DNA of 64,000 bases from Streptomyces sp. Root431 (GCF_001426585.1 NZ_LMEI01000001.1:363166-427165); one strand, 5' to 3'. Shown: positions 44,685 to 53,983, numbered from the stretch's first letter. Program-made: numbers and translations. The notes: generated from the sequence alone by a model not told the origin.

Positions 44685-46409
44685 CTAGCGGGCCCCCGGG
44701 ACCTTGTAGTCCCGGCCCAGGACCACGGTCACGGCGGCCGTTCCCGAGGGCTTGCCCTTCTGGACCGAGCCGGCCGGGAGGCCGAGGGTCTTGGCCACCT
44801 CGGCGGCCGTCACCTTCTGCGCGTCGTCACCGTAGATGACCTGCGACTTCTCCTGGGTGTCCGCGTCGGCACCGCCGATGAAGGCGTAGCCGCCGTTGAT
44901 CAGGACGACCCGGGCCGACTCGGTGGCGTCCTCGCCGGAGGCGTCCCGCACGGAGACCCGCGGCACGTCGCCCGCCTCGGGGGCGGAGACCTTGCCGCCG
45001 AGGATGTCCTTCACCACGCTGTCGCTGGCGCCCTCGGTCAGCGTGCCGTCCTGCTCGACCGGCAGCAGGGCGGTCTTGTAGGCGCCGATCTTGGCGTGCT
45101 CGGCGAGCTTGGCGAGGGAGGCGCCGAGGTCCTTCTCGGGGAGCGACGGGTCGAGGATCTGGACCAGGGACTCGACGGTGACCGTGGCGGCCTTGGGGTC
45201 GTCGGAGATCTTCCGCAGCACCCCGTTCATGACCTGTCCGAAGCGCTGGAGCTGCTTGGTCTCGGCCTCGCCGGGCGCGCGGTAGGTCGCGTAGGCGACG
45301 GCCGCGCGGCCGTTCAGGGTCTGCTTCTCGCCCTTCTCGACGAGCGGCGGCGCACCCTTCTTCCTGTCGGGCACGGCCGTGTCGGTGTCGACCTCGATGC
45401 TGCTGACCAGCTCGACGAGGTTCTCCAGGAACGGGGTGTCCAGCCGCCAGGTGCCGGTGATCTTCGCGCCGAGGAGGTTGCCGATCGCCTCGCGGGTGCC
45501 GCCCGAGCCGTCGTCCTCGACCGACTTGCCGAGGGTCGTCGCGGAACCTTCGCCGTCGGCGACGGCGAGCGAGTTGGGGAGCAGGATGGTGGTGCCCTGC
45601 TTGGTGGTGGTGTTGTCCACGAGCAGGGCGGTGGAGGTCCCGCCGCCCCTCGTGTCGTGGAGGTGGACGACGATCGTGTCGCGCTTCTGCGGGCCGGTCG
45701 CCGTGCCCTGCTTCTGCTCCGGTGCGGAGGTGCCGGGGAGCATCCCCGCGGACCAGAGGTAGCCGACACCGCCCGCGGCGGCGAGCACGAGGACGACCAC
45801 GAGCGCGACGACCCGGTTGCGGCCGCGCCGCCTGGCCTCCTCGCGCCGCTCCGAGCGGCTCTCGGTGAACTTCAGCCAGTCGATGACGTCCTCGGAGTCC
45901 TCGTCGGGCTCCTCGATGAACGAGAACTGCTCGGTGCGGTACTCCCGGTCGTCCTCGTCCTGCCGGGCCGGCGCGGTCCGCTCGGAGGCCGGGCGCTGCC
46001 CGGGGACACCGGCCGGAGCCGTCTGCGGGGGCTGCACCGCCTGCGCGGTCGGCATGGCCTGCGTGGTCGGCATCGCCTGCGTGGCCTGTACGGGGGCGGG
46101 CTCGGCCTGTGCGGCCCACTGCTGCCGGCCGGTGCCCGTGTCGTACGAGGGGTAGGCGTAGCCCTGCTGCCCGTACGGGTCGTACTGCGGCTGCTGGACC
46201 GGCTGGGCGGGCTGCTGCTGGGCGTAGGGGTCGTAGCCGTACGCCTGCTGCGGCTGCGACTGCTGCTGACCGCCGTACGGGTCGTCATGCTGCTGACCGG
46301 GCTGCTGCTGTGACTGCGGCTGCTGGTACACCGGCTGCCCGTACGCGTCGTAGCCGATGATCTGCGGCTGCGGATAGTACGGGTCGTACGGATTCTGCTG
46401 GTCGTTCAC
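44685..46409 (-). CDS. LCP-like/LytR_C protein with Tyr/Gln-rich cytoplasmic tail
   Basis: The 574-residue protein starts with about 130 residues of Tyr/Pro/Gln-rich low complexity (YDPYYPQPQIIGYDAYGQP), then an acidic patch, one transmembrane helix (VVALVVVLVLAAAGGVGYLW), an LCP-like extracellular domain (VVHLHDTRGGGTSTALLV...LNGRAAVAYATYRAPGEAE) and a C-terminal LytR_C domain. LCP proteins attach glycopolymers to peptidoglycan. The normal R-S-D-T block reads GTST here, so catalytic residues may be missing. The locus resembles S. coelicolor pdtA (SCO2578) by position, from memory only. GGAGGG precedes the GTG. Confidence 0.85.
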   Translation of the reverse strand: MNDQQNPYDPYYPQPQIIGYDAYGQPVYQQPQSQQQPGQQHDDPYGGQQQSQPQQAYGYDPYAQQQPAQPVQQPQYDPYGQQGYAYPSYDTGTGRQQWAAQAEPAPVQATQAMPTTQAMPTAQAVQPPQTAPAGVPGQRPASERTAPARQDEDDREYRTEQFSFIEEPDEDSEDVIDWLKFTESRSERREEARRRGRNRVVALVVVLVLAAAGGVGYLWSAGMLPGTSAPEQKQGTATGPQKRDTIVVHLHDTRGGGTSTALLVDNTTTKQGTTILLPNSLAVADGEGSATTLGKSVEDDGSGGTREAIGNLLGAKITGTWRLDTPFLENLVELVSSIEVDTDTAVPDRKKGAPPLVEKGEKQTLNGRAAVAYATYRAPGEAETKQLQRFGQVMNGVLRKISDDPKAATVTVESLVQILDPSLPEKDLGASLAKLAEHAKIGAYKTALLPVEQDGTLTEGASDSVVKDILGGKVSAPEAGDVPRVSVRDASGEDATESARVVLINGGYAFIGGADADTQEKSQVIYGDDAQKVTAAEVAKTLGLPAGSVQKGKPSGTAAVTVVLGRDYKVPGAR

Positions 46410-46428
46410 CGGTGGCCCTCCCCGAAGC

Positions 46429-47049
46429 TCACTCGCCGCGGTACAACTGGCGCTTGTCGATGTAGCGCACCACACCGTCCGGGACGAGATACCAGACGGG
46501 ATCGCCCTGCGCGACCCGCGCGCGGCAGTCGGTGGACGAGATGGCGAGCGCGGGAACCTCGACCAGCGAGACGCCGCCCTTGGGCAGTCCGTCGTCGGTG
46601 AGGTCGTGGCCCGGCCGGGTGACGCCGATGAAGTGCGCGAGCGAGAAGAGCTCCTCGGCGTCGCGCCAAGTGAGGATCTGCGACAGCGCGTCGGCCCCGG
46701 TGATGAAGAAGAGGTCCGCGTCGCTGTTGAGAGAACGCAGGTCCCTCAGCGTGTCGATGGTGTAGGTCGCGCCGGGTCGGTCGATGTCGATCCGGCTGAC
46801 CGAGAACTGCGGGTTGGACGCGGTGGCGATGACCGTCATCAGATAGCGGTCCTCCGCCGCCGACACGGCCTTGTGACCCTTCTGCCACGGCTGCCCGGTC
46901 GGCACGAACACCACCTCGTCGAGGTGGAACAGGGCGGCCACCTCACTGGCGGCCACCAGGTGACCGTGGTGGATCGGGTCGAACGTTCCGCCCATCACGC
47001 CGAGTCGGCGTTTGCCGCGGCCGCCGGTAGACACTTCCTGCTCTCCCAT
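46429..47049 (-). CDS. nadD: Nicotinate-nucleotide adenylyltransferase
   Basis: NadD adenylates nicotinate mononucleotide to deamido-NAD. The 206-residue protein has the nucleotidyltransferase motif [18 protein letters not shown] and the second motif [27 protein letters not shown], with [13 protein letters not shown] between. It starts at ATG giving [10 protein letters not shown] and lies 19 bases before the LCP gene, so nadD-LCP-rsfS-phosphatase look like one operon. Confidence 0.96.
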   Translation of the reverse strand: MGEQEVSTGGRGKRRLGVMGGTFDPIHHGHLVAASEVAALFHLDEVVFVPTGQPWQKGHKAVSAAEDRYLMTVIATASNPQFSVSRIDIDRPGATYTIDTLRDLRSLNSDADLFFITGADALSQILTWRDAEELFSLAHFIGVTRPGHDLTDDGLPKGGVSLVEVPALAISSTDCRARVAQGDPVWYLVPDGVVRYIDKRQLYRGE

Positions 47050-47101
47050 GCGTGCAGAGCCTACTGGCACCGCGGCGGACGCCGGATCGGCGGTCGGCGG
47101 A

Positions 47102-47266
47102 TCAGCGGTCGCGGTTGAAGCGCGTGGTGATCCACAGCAGCAGGAGCAGCGCACCGAACGCGCCGAAACCGGTGAGGTACGGGTTGAGGCTGTCGTGGTT
47201 GCCACCGTGCTCGGCGGCACCCTCGGCGAGCGAGACCAGGTTGGCGGCGGTGCTGTGGAGGCTCAT
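47102..47266 (-). CDS. 54-residue small membrane protein
   Basis: A frame too short for routine gene calling encodes a protein that begins [16 protein letters not shown], passes through the polar [16 protein letters not shown] and ends with a transmembrane helix ([15 protein letters not shown]) and a basic NRDR tail. The pattern fits a single-pass protein with its C terminus inside. It lies 52 bases upstream of nadD on the same strand. Function unknown. Confidence 0.65.
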   Translation of the reverse strand: MSLHSTAANLVSLAEGAAEHGGNHDSLNPYLTGFGAFGALLLLLWITTRFNRDR

Positions 47267-47350
47267 CGTCAGCAGGACCTATCGATCGGGAAGGGGAGCG
47301 GAGACTTCGAGCACATCGTATGCGGGCCCTCCTGACACTCTCACGCCGAC

Positions 47351-47542
47351 TCAGGCGTTGGCGTCGTCGACGGTGTTGCTGTCGGCGTCGGTGTCCTCGG
47401 TGCGGTAGCCGCGCAGCAGGAACCAGGCGAGCAGCACGCCGCCCACGAGCGAGGCGAGCAGCACGATCCGGAGGGTGTCCCCCAGGCCTTCCGGTGCGGC
47501 CTCCGCGAGCAGGGCCGCGGCGGCGTCGATGGTGTCCGGCAT
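47351..47542 (-). CDS. 63-residue small membrane protein
   Basis: The protein has an amphipathic N-terminal helix (IDAAAALLAEAAPEGLGDTL), one transmembrane helix (RIVLLASLVGGVLLAWFLLRGY) and an acidic tail. GAGGAG lies ten bases before the ATG. It is upstream of the 54-residue protein and divergent from the M48 protease. No family is recognised. Confidence 0.7.
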   Translation of the reverse strand: MPDTIDAAAALLAEAAPEGLGDTLRIVLLASLVGGVLLAWFLLRGYRTEDTDADSNTVDDANA

Positions 47543-47670
47543 GTCGGTCGTGCTCCTCGCTGGTACGCGGTGCCCGAGTTATCCACAGGCTCCGGCACAC
47601 GGTAGCGCCAACGCCTAGTCTGGGTTCCGTCAGGGGGACGAGCACCGACTCGTACGAACAGGGGGCATCC

Positions 47671-48798
47671 ATGACCGAGAACCACCAGGGGAACGTGCCG
47701 AGCAGGCAGCGAAAGCGGTTCCCCGGCATCTCCTCGCGGGCCTATGAACATCCGGCCGACCGCTCGGCGCTGGTCGCGCTGCGCAAGCTCAGCGGCTTCG
47801 ACACGGCCTTCAAGGCGCTCAGCGGACTCCTCCCCGAGCGCAGCCTGAGACTGCTCTTCCTCTCCGACTCCGTCCGGGTGAGCGACGCGCAGTTCAGTCA
47901 GCTCAACGACATGCTGAGGGACGCCTGTTACATCCTGGACCTGGAGAAGGTCCCGTCGATGTACGTCACGCAGGACCCCAAGCCCAACGCGATGTGCATC
48001 GGCATGGACGAGCCGATCATCGTGGTCACCACGGGCCTGGTGGAGCTGCTCGACGAGGAGGAGATGCGGGCGGTCATCGGCCACGAGGTGGGGCACGCGC
48101 TCTCCGGCCACGCCGTGTACCGCACGATCCTCCTGTTCCTCACGAGCCTCGCGCTGAAGATCGCCTGGGTGCCGCTGGGGACCGTGGCGATCACGGCCAT
48201 CGTGACGGCGCTGCGCGAGTGGTTCCGCAAGTCGGAGCTCTCGGCCGACCGGGCGGGGCTCCTCGTCGGGCAGGACGTGCAGGCCTCGATGCGCGGTCTG
48301 ATGAAGATCGCCGGCGGCAACCACCTCCACGAGATGAACGTGGACGCGTTCCTCGCGCAGGCCGACGAGTACGAGAAGGCCGGCGACCTGCGGGACTCGG
48401 TCCTGAAGATCCTCAACGTGCTGCCCCGCTCGCACCCCTTCACCACGGTCCGCGCCGCCGAGCTGAAGAAGTGGTCGGAGAGCCGCGAACACCAGCGGAT
48501 CATGGACGGGCACTACCCCCGGCGCTCCGAGGACAAGGACACCTCGGTCACGGACGCCTTCCGTGAGTCGGCCGGGCACTACGCCGAGACCGTGCGGACC
48601 AGCAAGGATCCGCTGATGAAGCTGGTCGGCGACATAGCCGGTGGCGCCGGTGACCTCGCGGGCGACCTGGGCGGGCGACTGCGCAACCGCTTCGCCGGCG
48701 GTCCGGGCACCAAGGAGGCCGACGGCAAGCCGGGCGGTGGGGCCGCGGACGGCAGGACCGCCGGCGGCGAGGCGGGGGACGGTCAGAGCGAGGGCTGA
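47671..48798 (+). CDS. M48-family zinc metalloprotease
   Basis: The 375-residue protein has the zinc motif HEVGH at residues 138-142 in VIGHEVGHALSGHAV, two hydrophobic segments right after it (YRTILLFLTSLALKIAWVPLG and VAITAIVTAL) and the third-ligand region SELSADRAGLL. This is the HtpX/CAAX-protease-like fold, with the active site facing the cytoplasm. The last 70 residues are Gly/Ala-rich. GGGGG precedes the ATG. Its 3' end overlaps the convergent gene by 16 bases. Confidence 0.92.
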   Translation: MTENHQGNVPSRQRKRFPGISSRAYEHPADRSALVALRKLSGFDTAFKALSGLLPERSLRLLFLSDSVRVSDAQFSQLNDMLRDACYILDLEKVPSMYVTQDPKPNAMCIGMDEPIIVVTTGLVELLDEEEMRAVIGHEVGHALSGHAVYRTILLFLTSLALKIAWVPLGTVAITAIVTALREWFRKSELSADRAGLLVGQDVQASMRGLMKIAGGNHLHEMNVDAFLAQADEYEKAGDLRDSVLKILNVLPRSHPFTTVRAAELKKWSESREHQRIMDGHYPRRSEDKDTSVTDAFRESAGHYAETVRTSKDPLMKLVGDIAGGAGDLAGDLGGRLRNRFAGGPGTKEADGKPGGGAADGRTAGGEAGDGQSEG

Positions 48799-49865
48799 GC
48801 GCTCGGCGCCAGCGCTCCGCACAGGGACGGGGCCGCGGGCCTGGTCGTGGCGTACGGGTCGGTGACCGCCGGCCCGCCCGCTTCCGGGGCCCGCGCTCCG
48901 GCCAGGAGCGGCTTCAGGATGCCGGTGGAGCCGGGGCCGCACGCCTGCGGTCCGGCCTCCACCGTGCTGGCCACCAGCTCGGCCCGGTGCATCCGCAGGT
49001 CCTCGCGGTCGAAGCGGAAGTGCACCACGCGGTGCACGGTGAAGAGCGAGGCCGCGGCGACCGGTCCCACGCCCCCGGTCGCCGGTCGCAGGGCGTAGGT
49101 GTACGTGTGGTCGGCGGTGACGTCCAGCGTGTCCATAGCGGACTCCTCGAAGCGGAGCGTGCCCTGTACGCGGGTGGTGGGTTCGGCGAGCACGGCCTGC
49201 CGCGGGTCGAAGCGGACGAGCCAGCCGGCGAGGGCGTGCCGTCCGTCGTCGGCCGGCGACTCGACGCTCCGGTCGAACTGCGCCAGCTGATCCGGATCGA
49301 GCAGCAGCCGGACGGACCGCACGCTCGCCCCGGAGAGGACGTCGGGATCCAGCGAGGAGGCGACGAGGTAGTCCTTGGCGATGCTGAGGGCCGAGACGAC
49401 CTGGCTCTCGGCGAAGTGGGAGGTGCGTCCGACGACGGGCAGATTGATGCCGGCGGCTCCCGTGCGGTACTCGGCGACCGGGCTGTGGGAGAAGAGCTGC
49501 TCCGGCGATCCGCCCGGGACGGCGCCCTGCGGGGCGAGCGGGACCACCGTGGTCCGCAGCGGTTCCGCCCGCTGGTCGGCGGGGGGCAGGTACGGGTTGC
49601 GGACGCCCAGATAGATGGCGGTGCCGAAGGCGAGGAGGATCAGCAGGACCAGCAGGATGGCCTGGCGGGAGCCGGTTCTGCCCTCCCTGGAGGCCCGGGG
49701 CCTGACGGGCTGGGCGTACTCCCCCATCCGCTCCTGGGCGGAGAACTCCTGGAGGCGGGCAGCACGGACGAACGCCTCGTCGAAGACGACGGATCGGTAT
49801 TCGTCCTCACCACCGCCGGGGAGACCCTCGGGTGTCCCCTCAGGCGGGTCGCCACGCCCTGCCAT
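48783..49865 (-). CDS. Membrane protein with VVFDEAFVRAA motif, long extracellular domain
   Basis: The 360-residue protein has a cytoplasmic N terminus with VVFDEAFVRAA at residues 26-36, one transmembrane helix at about 69-88 (AILLVLLILLAFGTAIYLG) and about 270 residues outside, with no recognised domain. The motif is identical in the gene at 49937. A leaderless promoter (TACCCT, six bases, ATG) lies before it. It runs towards the M48 gene. I know no function; the shared motif suggests a common cytoplasmic partner. Confidence 0.8.
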   Translation of the reverse strand: MAGRGDPPEGTPEGLPGGGEDEYRSVVFDEAFVRAARLQEFSAQERMGEYAQPVRPRASREGRTGSRQAILLVLLILLAFGTAIYLGVRNPYLPPADQRAEPLRTTVVPLAPQGAVPGGSPEQLFSHSPVAEYRTGAAGINLPVVGRTSHFAESQVVSALSIAKDYLVASSLDPDVLSGASVRSVRLLLDPDQLAQFDRSVESPADDGRHALAGWLVRFDPRQAVLAEPTTRVQGTLRFEESAMDTLDVTADHTYTYALRPATGGVGPVAAASLFTVHRVVHFRFDREDLRMHRAELVASTVEAGPQACGPGSTGILKPLLAGARAPEAGGPAVTDPYATTRPAAPSLCGALAPSAQPSL

Positions 49866-49871
49866 ACCTTC

Positions 49872-49877
49872 AGGGTA
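49872..49877 (-). promoter_or_regulatory. -10 element of leaderless transcript (48783 gene)
   Basis: TACCCT on the minus strand, then GAAGGT and ATG. Confidence 0.6.
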
Positions 49878-49936
49878 GGTCGGCGGAGGCTTCGGTAAAC
49901 GCCGAGGTGCACGACAACTTCGGAAGAGTGCAGCCG

Positions 49937-50581
49937 TCAGGGTGTACGCGGGGCGACGGAGACCCGCGGCGGCGCGTACTCGGCGGACGCCGAATGGGCC
50001 GCGGGCACGGGTGCGGGCACCGTCGCGGGCACGGGCGGCGGCACCGGGGAGCCATGGGCCGCGGGCGGGGCCGGGGCCGGGTTCGGGGTGTCCACGCCGG
50101 TGGTGGCCGGCGGGGGGATCTGGTCCTGGCGGTTGGCGACGGCGCCGCGGTAGACGGCGCTGAAGGCGAGGGCGACCATGCCGATGCCCATGACCAGGGC
50201 CAGGACCCAGGCGACGGGTCGGTGCCAGCGGGCGCGGCCCCGGTAGGGGCGCAGGGCGCCGCCGTGGCGGCCGTAGGGGCTGGCGTCGTCCCCGATGTCG
50301 TCGGGCTCGTAGGTGAGGCCCGGAGGGTCGTAGCCGTCCCCGTAGGAGTCGTCGTCGACGGACGGGCCGCCGGCGCGGGCCCGGGCGGATTCGGCCTCGG
50401 CGCGGGCCTGGGCGGCGGCGAGGAGTCGCTCGACGGCGCTCGGTTCGTGGACCGTGGCGGCCCGGACGAAGGCCTCGTCGAAGACCACGGTGGCGTAGTC
50501 CTCGTCGGCGCCTCCGCGGTCGACAGAGTCCTCAGGGTCTCCGCCGTCCGGGAACGGCGTGCCCCCCACGTCGTCCGGCAC
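49937..50581 (-). CDS. Sister membrane protein with VVFDEAFVRAA motif and Pro-rich tail
   Basis: The 214-residue protein has VVFDEAFVRAA at 32-42, a charged coil (ERLLAAAQARAEAESARAR), one transmembrane helix at about 123-144 and a Pro/Ala-rich outer tail of 70 residues. It is shorter than its neighbour and shares only the cytoplasmic motif and topology. The GTG start was chosen because TACTCT lies exactly six bases before it; longer frames run into proA antisense sequence. Function unknown. Confidence 0.75.
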   Translation of the reverse strand: MPDDVGGTPFPDGGDPEDSVDRGGADEDYATVVFDEAFVRAATVHEPSAVERLLAAAQARAEAESARARAGGPSVDDDSYGDGYDPPGLTYEPDDIGDDASPYGRHGGALRPYRGRARWHRPVAWVLALVMGIGMVALAFSAVYRGAVANRQDQIPPPATTGVDTPNPAPAPPAAHGSPVPPPVPATVPAPVPAAHSASAEYAPPRVSVAPRTP

Positions 50582-50587
50582 GGATTC

Positions 50588-50593
50588 AGAGTA
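50588..50593 (-). promoter_or_regulatory. -10 element of leaderless transcript (49937 gene)
   Basis: TACTCT on the minus strand, then GAATCC and GTG. Confidence 0.6.
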
Positions 50594-50658
50594 GACCCGG
50601 GAGGTGGTTTTGGGCAGGGAGAGTGCGAACCCTCCCTGCCCGTACCGAAAGGAAGGGG

Positions 50659-51942
50659 TTATCGAACGTGGCCGTCGCCGGTGACGATGTACTTGGTCGA
50701 GGTCAGCTCGGGAAGCCCCATGGGGCCCCGGGCGTGGAGCTTCTGCGTGGAGATGCCGATCTCGGCGCCGAAACCGAACTGCCCGCCGTCGGTGAAGCGG
50801 GTGGAGGCGTTCACGGCCACCGTGGTGGAGTCGACCAGCTGGGTGAAACGGCGCGCCGCGGCCTGCGAGGTGGTCACGATCGCCTCGGTGTGACCGGACG
50901 ACCACATGCGGATGTGCTCCACGGCCTTGTCGAGGGAGTCGACGACGGCGGCGGCGATGTCGTAGGAGAGGTACTCGGTCTCCCAGTCCTCGGGCGTGGC
51001 CGGTACGACGGTGGCCTTGGAGGCCGGGGCGTGGGCGAGGACCCGCTCGTCGGCGTGGACGGTCACGCCGGCCTCGGCGAGGGCGTCGAGGGCCCGGGGC
51101 AGGAAGGCCTCGGCGATGTCCTGGTGGACGAGGAGGGTCTCGGCGGCGTTGCAGACGCTGGGCCGCTGGGCCTTGGAGTTGATGAGGATGTCGACGGCCA
51201 TGTCGAGGTCGGCGTGGGCGTCGACGTAGACGTGGCAGTTGCCGGTGCCGGTCTCGATGACCGGGACGGTGGACTCCTCGACGACGGTGCGGATGAGGGA
51301 GGCGCCGCCGCGCGGGATGAGGACGTCGACGAGGCCGCGGGCGCGCATCAGCTCGCGGACCGATTCGCGGGACTCGCCGGGGACGAGCTGGACGGCGTCG
51401 GCGGGCAGTCCTGCGCCGCCGACGGCGTCGCGCAGGACCTTCACCAGGGCGGTGTTGGAGGCGTACGCGGAGGACGAGCCGCGGAGGAGGACGGCGTTGC
51501 CGGACTTGAGGCAGAGGGCGGCGGCGTCGACGGTGACGTTGGGGCGGGCCTCGTAGATGATGCCGACGACGCCGAGGGGGACGCGGACCTGGCGGAGGTC
51601 GATGCCGTTGGGGAGGGTCGAGCCGCGGACGACCTCGCCGACGGGGTCGGGCAGCGCGGCGACGTGGCGGACGTCGGCGGCGATGGCCCGGACGCGCTCC
51701 GGGGTGAGGGTGAGCCGGTCGATGATCCCCTCGTCGGTGCCGGCCTCGCGGGCCTTGGCGATGTCCTCGGCGTTGGCCTCGACGATCTCGGCGGTGCGGA
51801 CTTCGAGGGCGTCCGCGATCGCCAGCAGGGCGTCGTCCTTGGCCGCGCGCGGGAGTGGCGCGATTTCGGCGGCGGCGCCACGGGCCCGGTAGGCGGCCCG
51901 GGTGACCGGGGAGAGGTTGTCGAGGGGCGTGAGCGAGGTCAT
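50659..51942 (-). CDS. proA: Gamma-glutamyl phosphate reductase (proline biosynthesis)
   Basis: ProA reduces gamma-glutamyl phosphate to glutamate semialdehyde with NADPH. The 427-residue aldehyde-dehydrogenase-fold protein has the catalytic Cys in [45 protein letters not shown], and the C-terminal [15 protein letters not shown]. The ATG gives [17 protein letters not shown] six bases before it marks a leaderless start. It is separated from proB by the unknown gene at 52130, so the two are not directly coupled. Confidence 0.96.
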   Translation of the reverse strand: MTSLTPLDNLSPVTRAAYRARGAAAEIAPLPRAAKDDALLAIADALEVRTAEIVEANAEDIAKAREAGTDEGIIDRLTLTPERVRAIAADVRHVAALPDPVGEVVRGSTLPNGIDLRQVRVPLGVVGIIYEARPNVTVDAAALCLKSGNAVLLRGSSSAYASNTALVKVLRDAVGGAGLPADAVQLVPGESRESVRELMRARGLVDVLIPRGGASLIRTVVEESTVPVIETGTGNCHVYVDAHADLDMAVDILINSKAQRPSVCNAAETLLVHQDIAEAFLPRALDALAEAGVTVHADERVLAHAPASKATVVPATPEDWETEYLSYDIAAAVVDSLDKAVEHIRMWSSGHTEAIVTTSQAAARRFTQLVDSTTVAVNASTRFTDGGQFGFGAEIGISTQKLHARGPMGLPELTSTKYIVTGDGHVR

Positions 51943-51948
51943 GCCCGC

Positions 51949-51954
51949 AGGGTA
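51949..51954 (-). promoter_or_regulatory. -10 element of leaderless proA transcript
   Basis: TACCCT on the minus strand, then GCGGGC and ATG. Confidence 0.6.
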
Positions 51955-51989
51955 CTGGCACCCCTGCGGACATCCCTCACGTATCCCGC

Positions 51990-52129
51990 ACTCCGAGACA
52001 CACCTCGACGACTCCAAGACGCCCCTCGGCGACTCCGAGACACCCCTGGCGACTCCACGACGCCCCTCGGCCACTCCGAGACACCCCTCGGTGACTCCGA
52101 GACGCCGCTCGGTGGCTCCACAACGCCCC
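51990..52129. repeat. Seven imperfect 21-bp tandem repeats upstream of proA
   Basis: Units of the form ACTCCGAGACRCCCCTCGGY start at 51990, 52011, 52032, 52052, 52073, 52094 and 52115 (one unit is 20 bases). Six of the seven units begin ACTCC and the last GCTCC. The array sits between the proA promoter and the stop of the gene at 52130. Confidence 0.85.
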
Positions 52130-52636
52130 TCAGTAGGGGTGGACACCGACCGGGGCCGCCGGTGGCGGGCCGTAGCCCTCCGCGATCCGCTGGTGGTAGG
52201 TCTCGCGGTCGATGACCTCGAGCCCGACGATCTCCCAGGGCGGCAGCTTGGCGGTCTGCCGGTGCTCGCCCCACAGGCGCAAGGCGACGGCCGCCGCGTC
52301 GTGGAGGTCGCGGGCCTCCTCCCAGTACCGGATCTCGGCGTGGTCGTTGGCGTAGCGGCTGGTCAGCAGGAAGGGGTGGTCATGGGCCAGCTGTTCGAGC
52401 CCGCGCCGCACCTCCTTCAGCGGTGACTCCGCGCCGGAGACACTGAGGGTGATGTGCCAGAGTTTGGACACGGGCCGCTCCTCGGCGCGCGATTCCCGTG
52501 TCTCGATCGTGGTGGTCTCGGTCTTCCTGTCCGTGGACCTGTCCCGTGCCTCGTCGAAGTCGGCTCCGGCCTCGACACTGGTCAGGGCGCGTTCGGCAGT
52601 CCCGCGGGGCGGTGCCCCAGGGCGCGCTCGTCTCAC
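52130..52636 (-). CDS. Conserved-looking protein of unknown function
   Basis: The 168-residue protein has a disordered, charged N terminus ([20 protein letters not shown]) and a compact C-terminal domain from about residue 56 ([64 protein letters not shown]). The end is [11 protein letters not shown]. The GTG at 52636 has AGGAGG six bases upstream; the GTG at 52471, with GAGGAG, is the alternative and would give only the domain. No known family. It sits between proB and proA. Confidence 0.75.
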   Translation of the reverse strand: MRRARPGAPPRGTAERALTSVEAGADFDEARDRSTDRKTETTTIETRESRAEERPVSKLWHITLSVSGAESPLKEVRRGLEQLAHDHPFLLTSRYANDHAEIRYWEEARDLHDAAAVALRLWGEHRQTAKLPPWEIVGLEVIDRETYHQRIAEGYGPPPAAPVGVHPY

Positions 52637-52774
52637 CGGCGGCCTCCTGTGTGATGCGTCTGGTGCTGTACCCCGCCTTGCTACTTACCCCCGAGACAAA
52701 GTTGACCAGCCCGAGGCGGCAGATGGGGCGGTTTTGGTAAACGTCCCTTCCGGATGGCCGTACTTTCAGCCGTT

Positions 52775-53938
52775 TCAGCGGATGACGACCAGGTCGTCGC
52801 GGTGGACGACCTCGCGCTCGTACTCAGGGCCGAGTTCGCGCGCGAGCTCGGGGGTGGAGCGGCCGAGCAGCTGCGGGATCTCCTTGGCGTCGAAGTTGAC
52901 GAGGCCGCGGGCGACGGCCCGTCCGTCCGTGTCGCGGAGCTCGACGGGGTCACCGGCCACGAAGTCGCCCTCGACGCCCGCGATACCGGCCGCGAGCAGG
53001 GACTTCTTGCCCTCGACGACGGCGCGCACGGCTCCGGCGTCGAGAGTCAGGGAGCCCTGCGGGGTGGAGGCGTGGGCGAGCCAGAGGAGCCGGTCGGCGG
53101 AGCGGCGGCCGGTGGGATGGAAGTACGTGCCGGTGTCCCGGCCCATGAGGGCGTCGGCGGCGCGGCTCGCGGAGGTGAGGACCACGGGGGTGCCCGCGGC
53201 GGCGGCGATCCGGGCCGCCTCGACCTTGGTGACCATGCCGCCGGTGCCGACGCCCGCCTTGCCCGCCGCGCCGATCTCGACGTGGGCGATGTCCTGGGGG
53301 CCCGTGACCTCCGCGATCCGGGACGTGCCGGGCTTGGCCGGGTCGCCGTCGTACAGCCCGTCGACGTCGGAGAGCAGGACGAGCAGGTCCGCCCGGACGA
53401 GGTGGGCGACGAGGGCGGCGAGCCGGTCGTTGTCGCCGAAGCGGATCTCGTCCGTGGCGACGGTGTCGTTCTCGTTGACGACGGGCAGCGCGCCCATGGC
53501 GAGGAGCTGGTCGAGCGTCCGGTAGGCGTTGCGGTAGTGGGCGCGGCGGCTGGTGTCGTCCGTGGTGAGGAGGACCTGGCCGACGCGGACGCCGTAGCGG
53601 GCGAAGGAGGCGGTGTAGCGGGCGACGAGGAGGCCCTGGCCGACGCTGGCGGCGGCCTGCTGGCGGGCGAGGTCCTTGGGCCGGCGGGTGAGGCCGAGGG
53701 GTGCGAGGCCCGCCGCGATGGCACCGGAGGAGACGAGGACGATCTCCTTCTCCCCGCCGCTGCGGACCTTGGCGAGGACGTCCACGAGGGCGTCGACGCG
53801 GTCGGCGTCGAGGCCTCCGGAGGCGGTGGTGAGCGAGGAGGAGCCGACCTTGACGACGATCCTGCGGGCCTCCGTCACGTACTGCCTTGCCACGTCCGTC
53901 TGTCCCGTCACCTGCGTCGCCACCTGCGTCGTCCTCAC
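52775..53938 (-). CDS. proB: Glutamate 5-kinase (proline biosynthesis)
   Basis: ProB phosphorylates glutamate in the first step of proline synthesis. The 387-residue protein has the amino-acid-kinase fold (RIVVKVGSSSLTT, VLVSSGAIAAGLAPLGL, VNENDTVATDEIRFGDNDRLAALVAHLV, LSDVDGLYDGDP, GTGGMVTKVEAA) and a C-terminal PUA domain (GDPVELRDTDGRAVARGLVNF). The GTG start is the farthest one with a plausible GGGA ribosome site; a later GTG is possible, giving an N terminus about 20 residues shorter. It is transcribed in the same direction as proA. Confidence 0.95.
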   Translation of the reverse strand: MRTTQVATQVTGQTDVARQYVTEARRIVVKVGSSSLTTASGGLDADRVDALVDVLAKVRSGGEKEIVLVSSGAIAAGLAPLGLTRRPKDLARQQAAASVGQGLLVARYTASFARYGVRVGQVLLTTDDTSRRAHYRNAYRTLDQLLAMGALPVVNENDTVATDEIRFGDNDRLAALVAHLVRADLLVLLSDVDGLYDGDPAKPGTSRIAEVTGPQDIAHVEIGAAGKAGVGTGGMVTKVEAARIAAAAGTPVVLTSASRAADALMGRDTGTYFHPTGRRSADRLLWLAHASTPQGSLTLDAGAVRAVVEGKKSLLAAGIAGVEGDFVAGDPVELRDTDGRAVARGLVNFDAKEIPQLLGRSTPELARELGPEYEREVVHRDDLVVIR

Positions 53939-53983
53939 TCGGATGTCCCACGCGCCGCGCGTGCCACGCCGCGGCTGCCAGGC

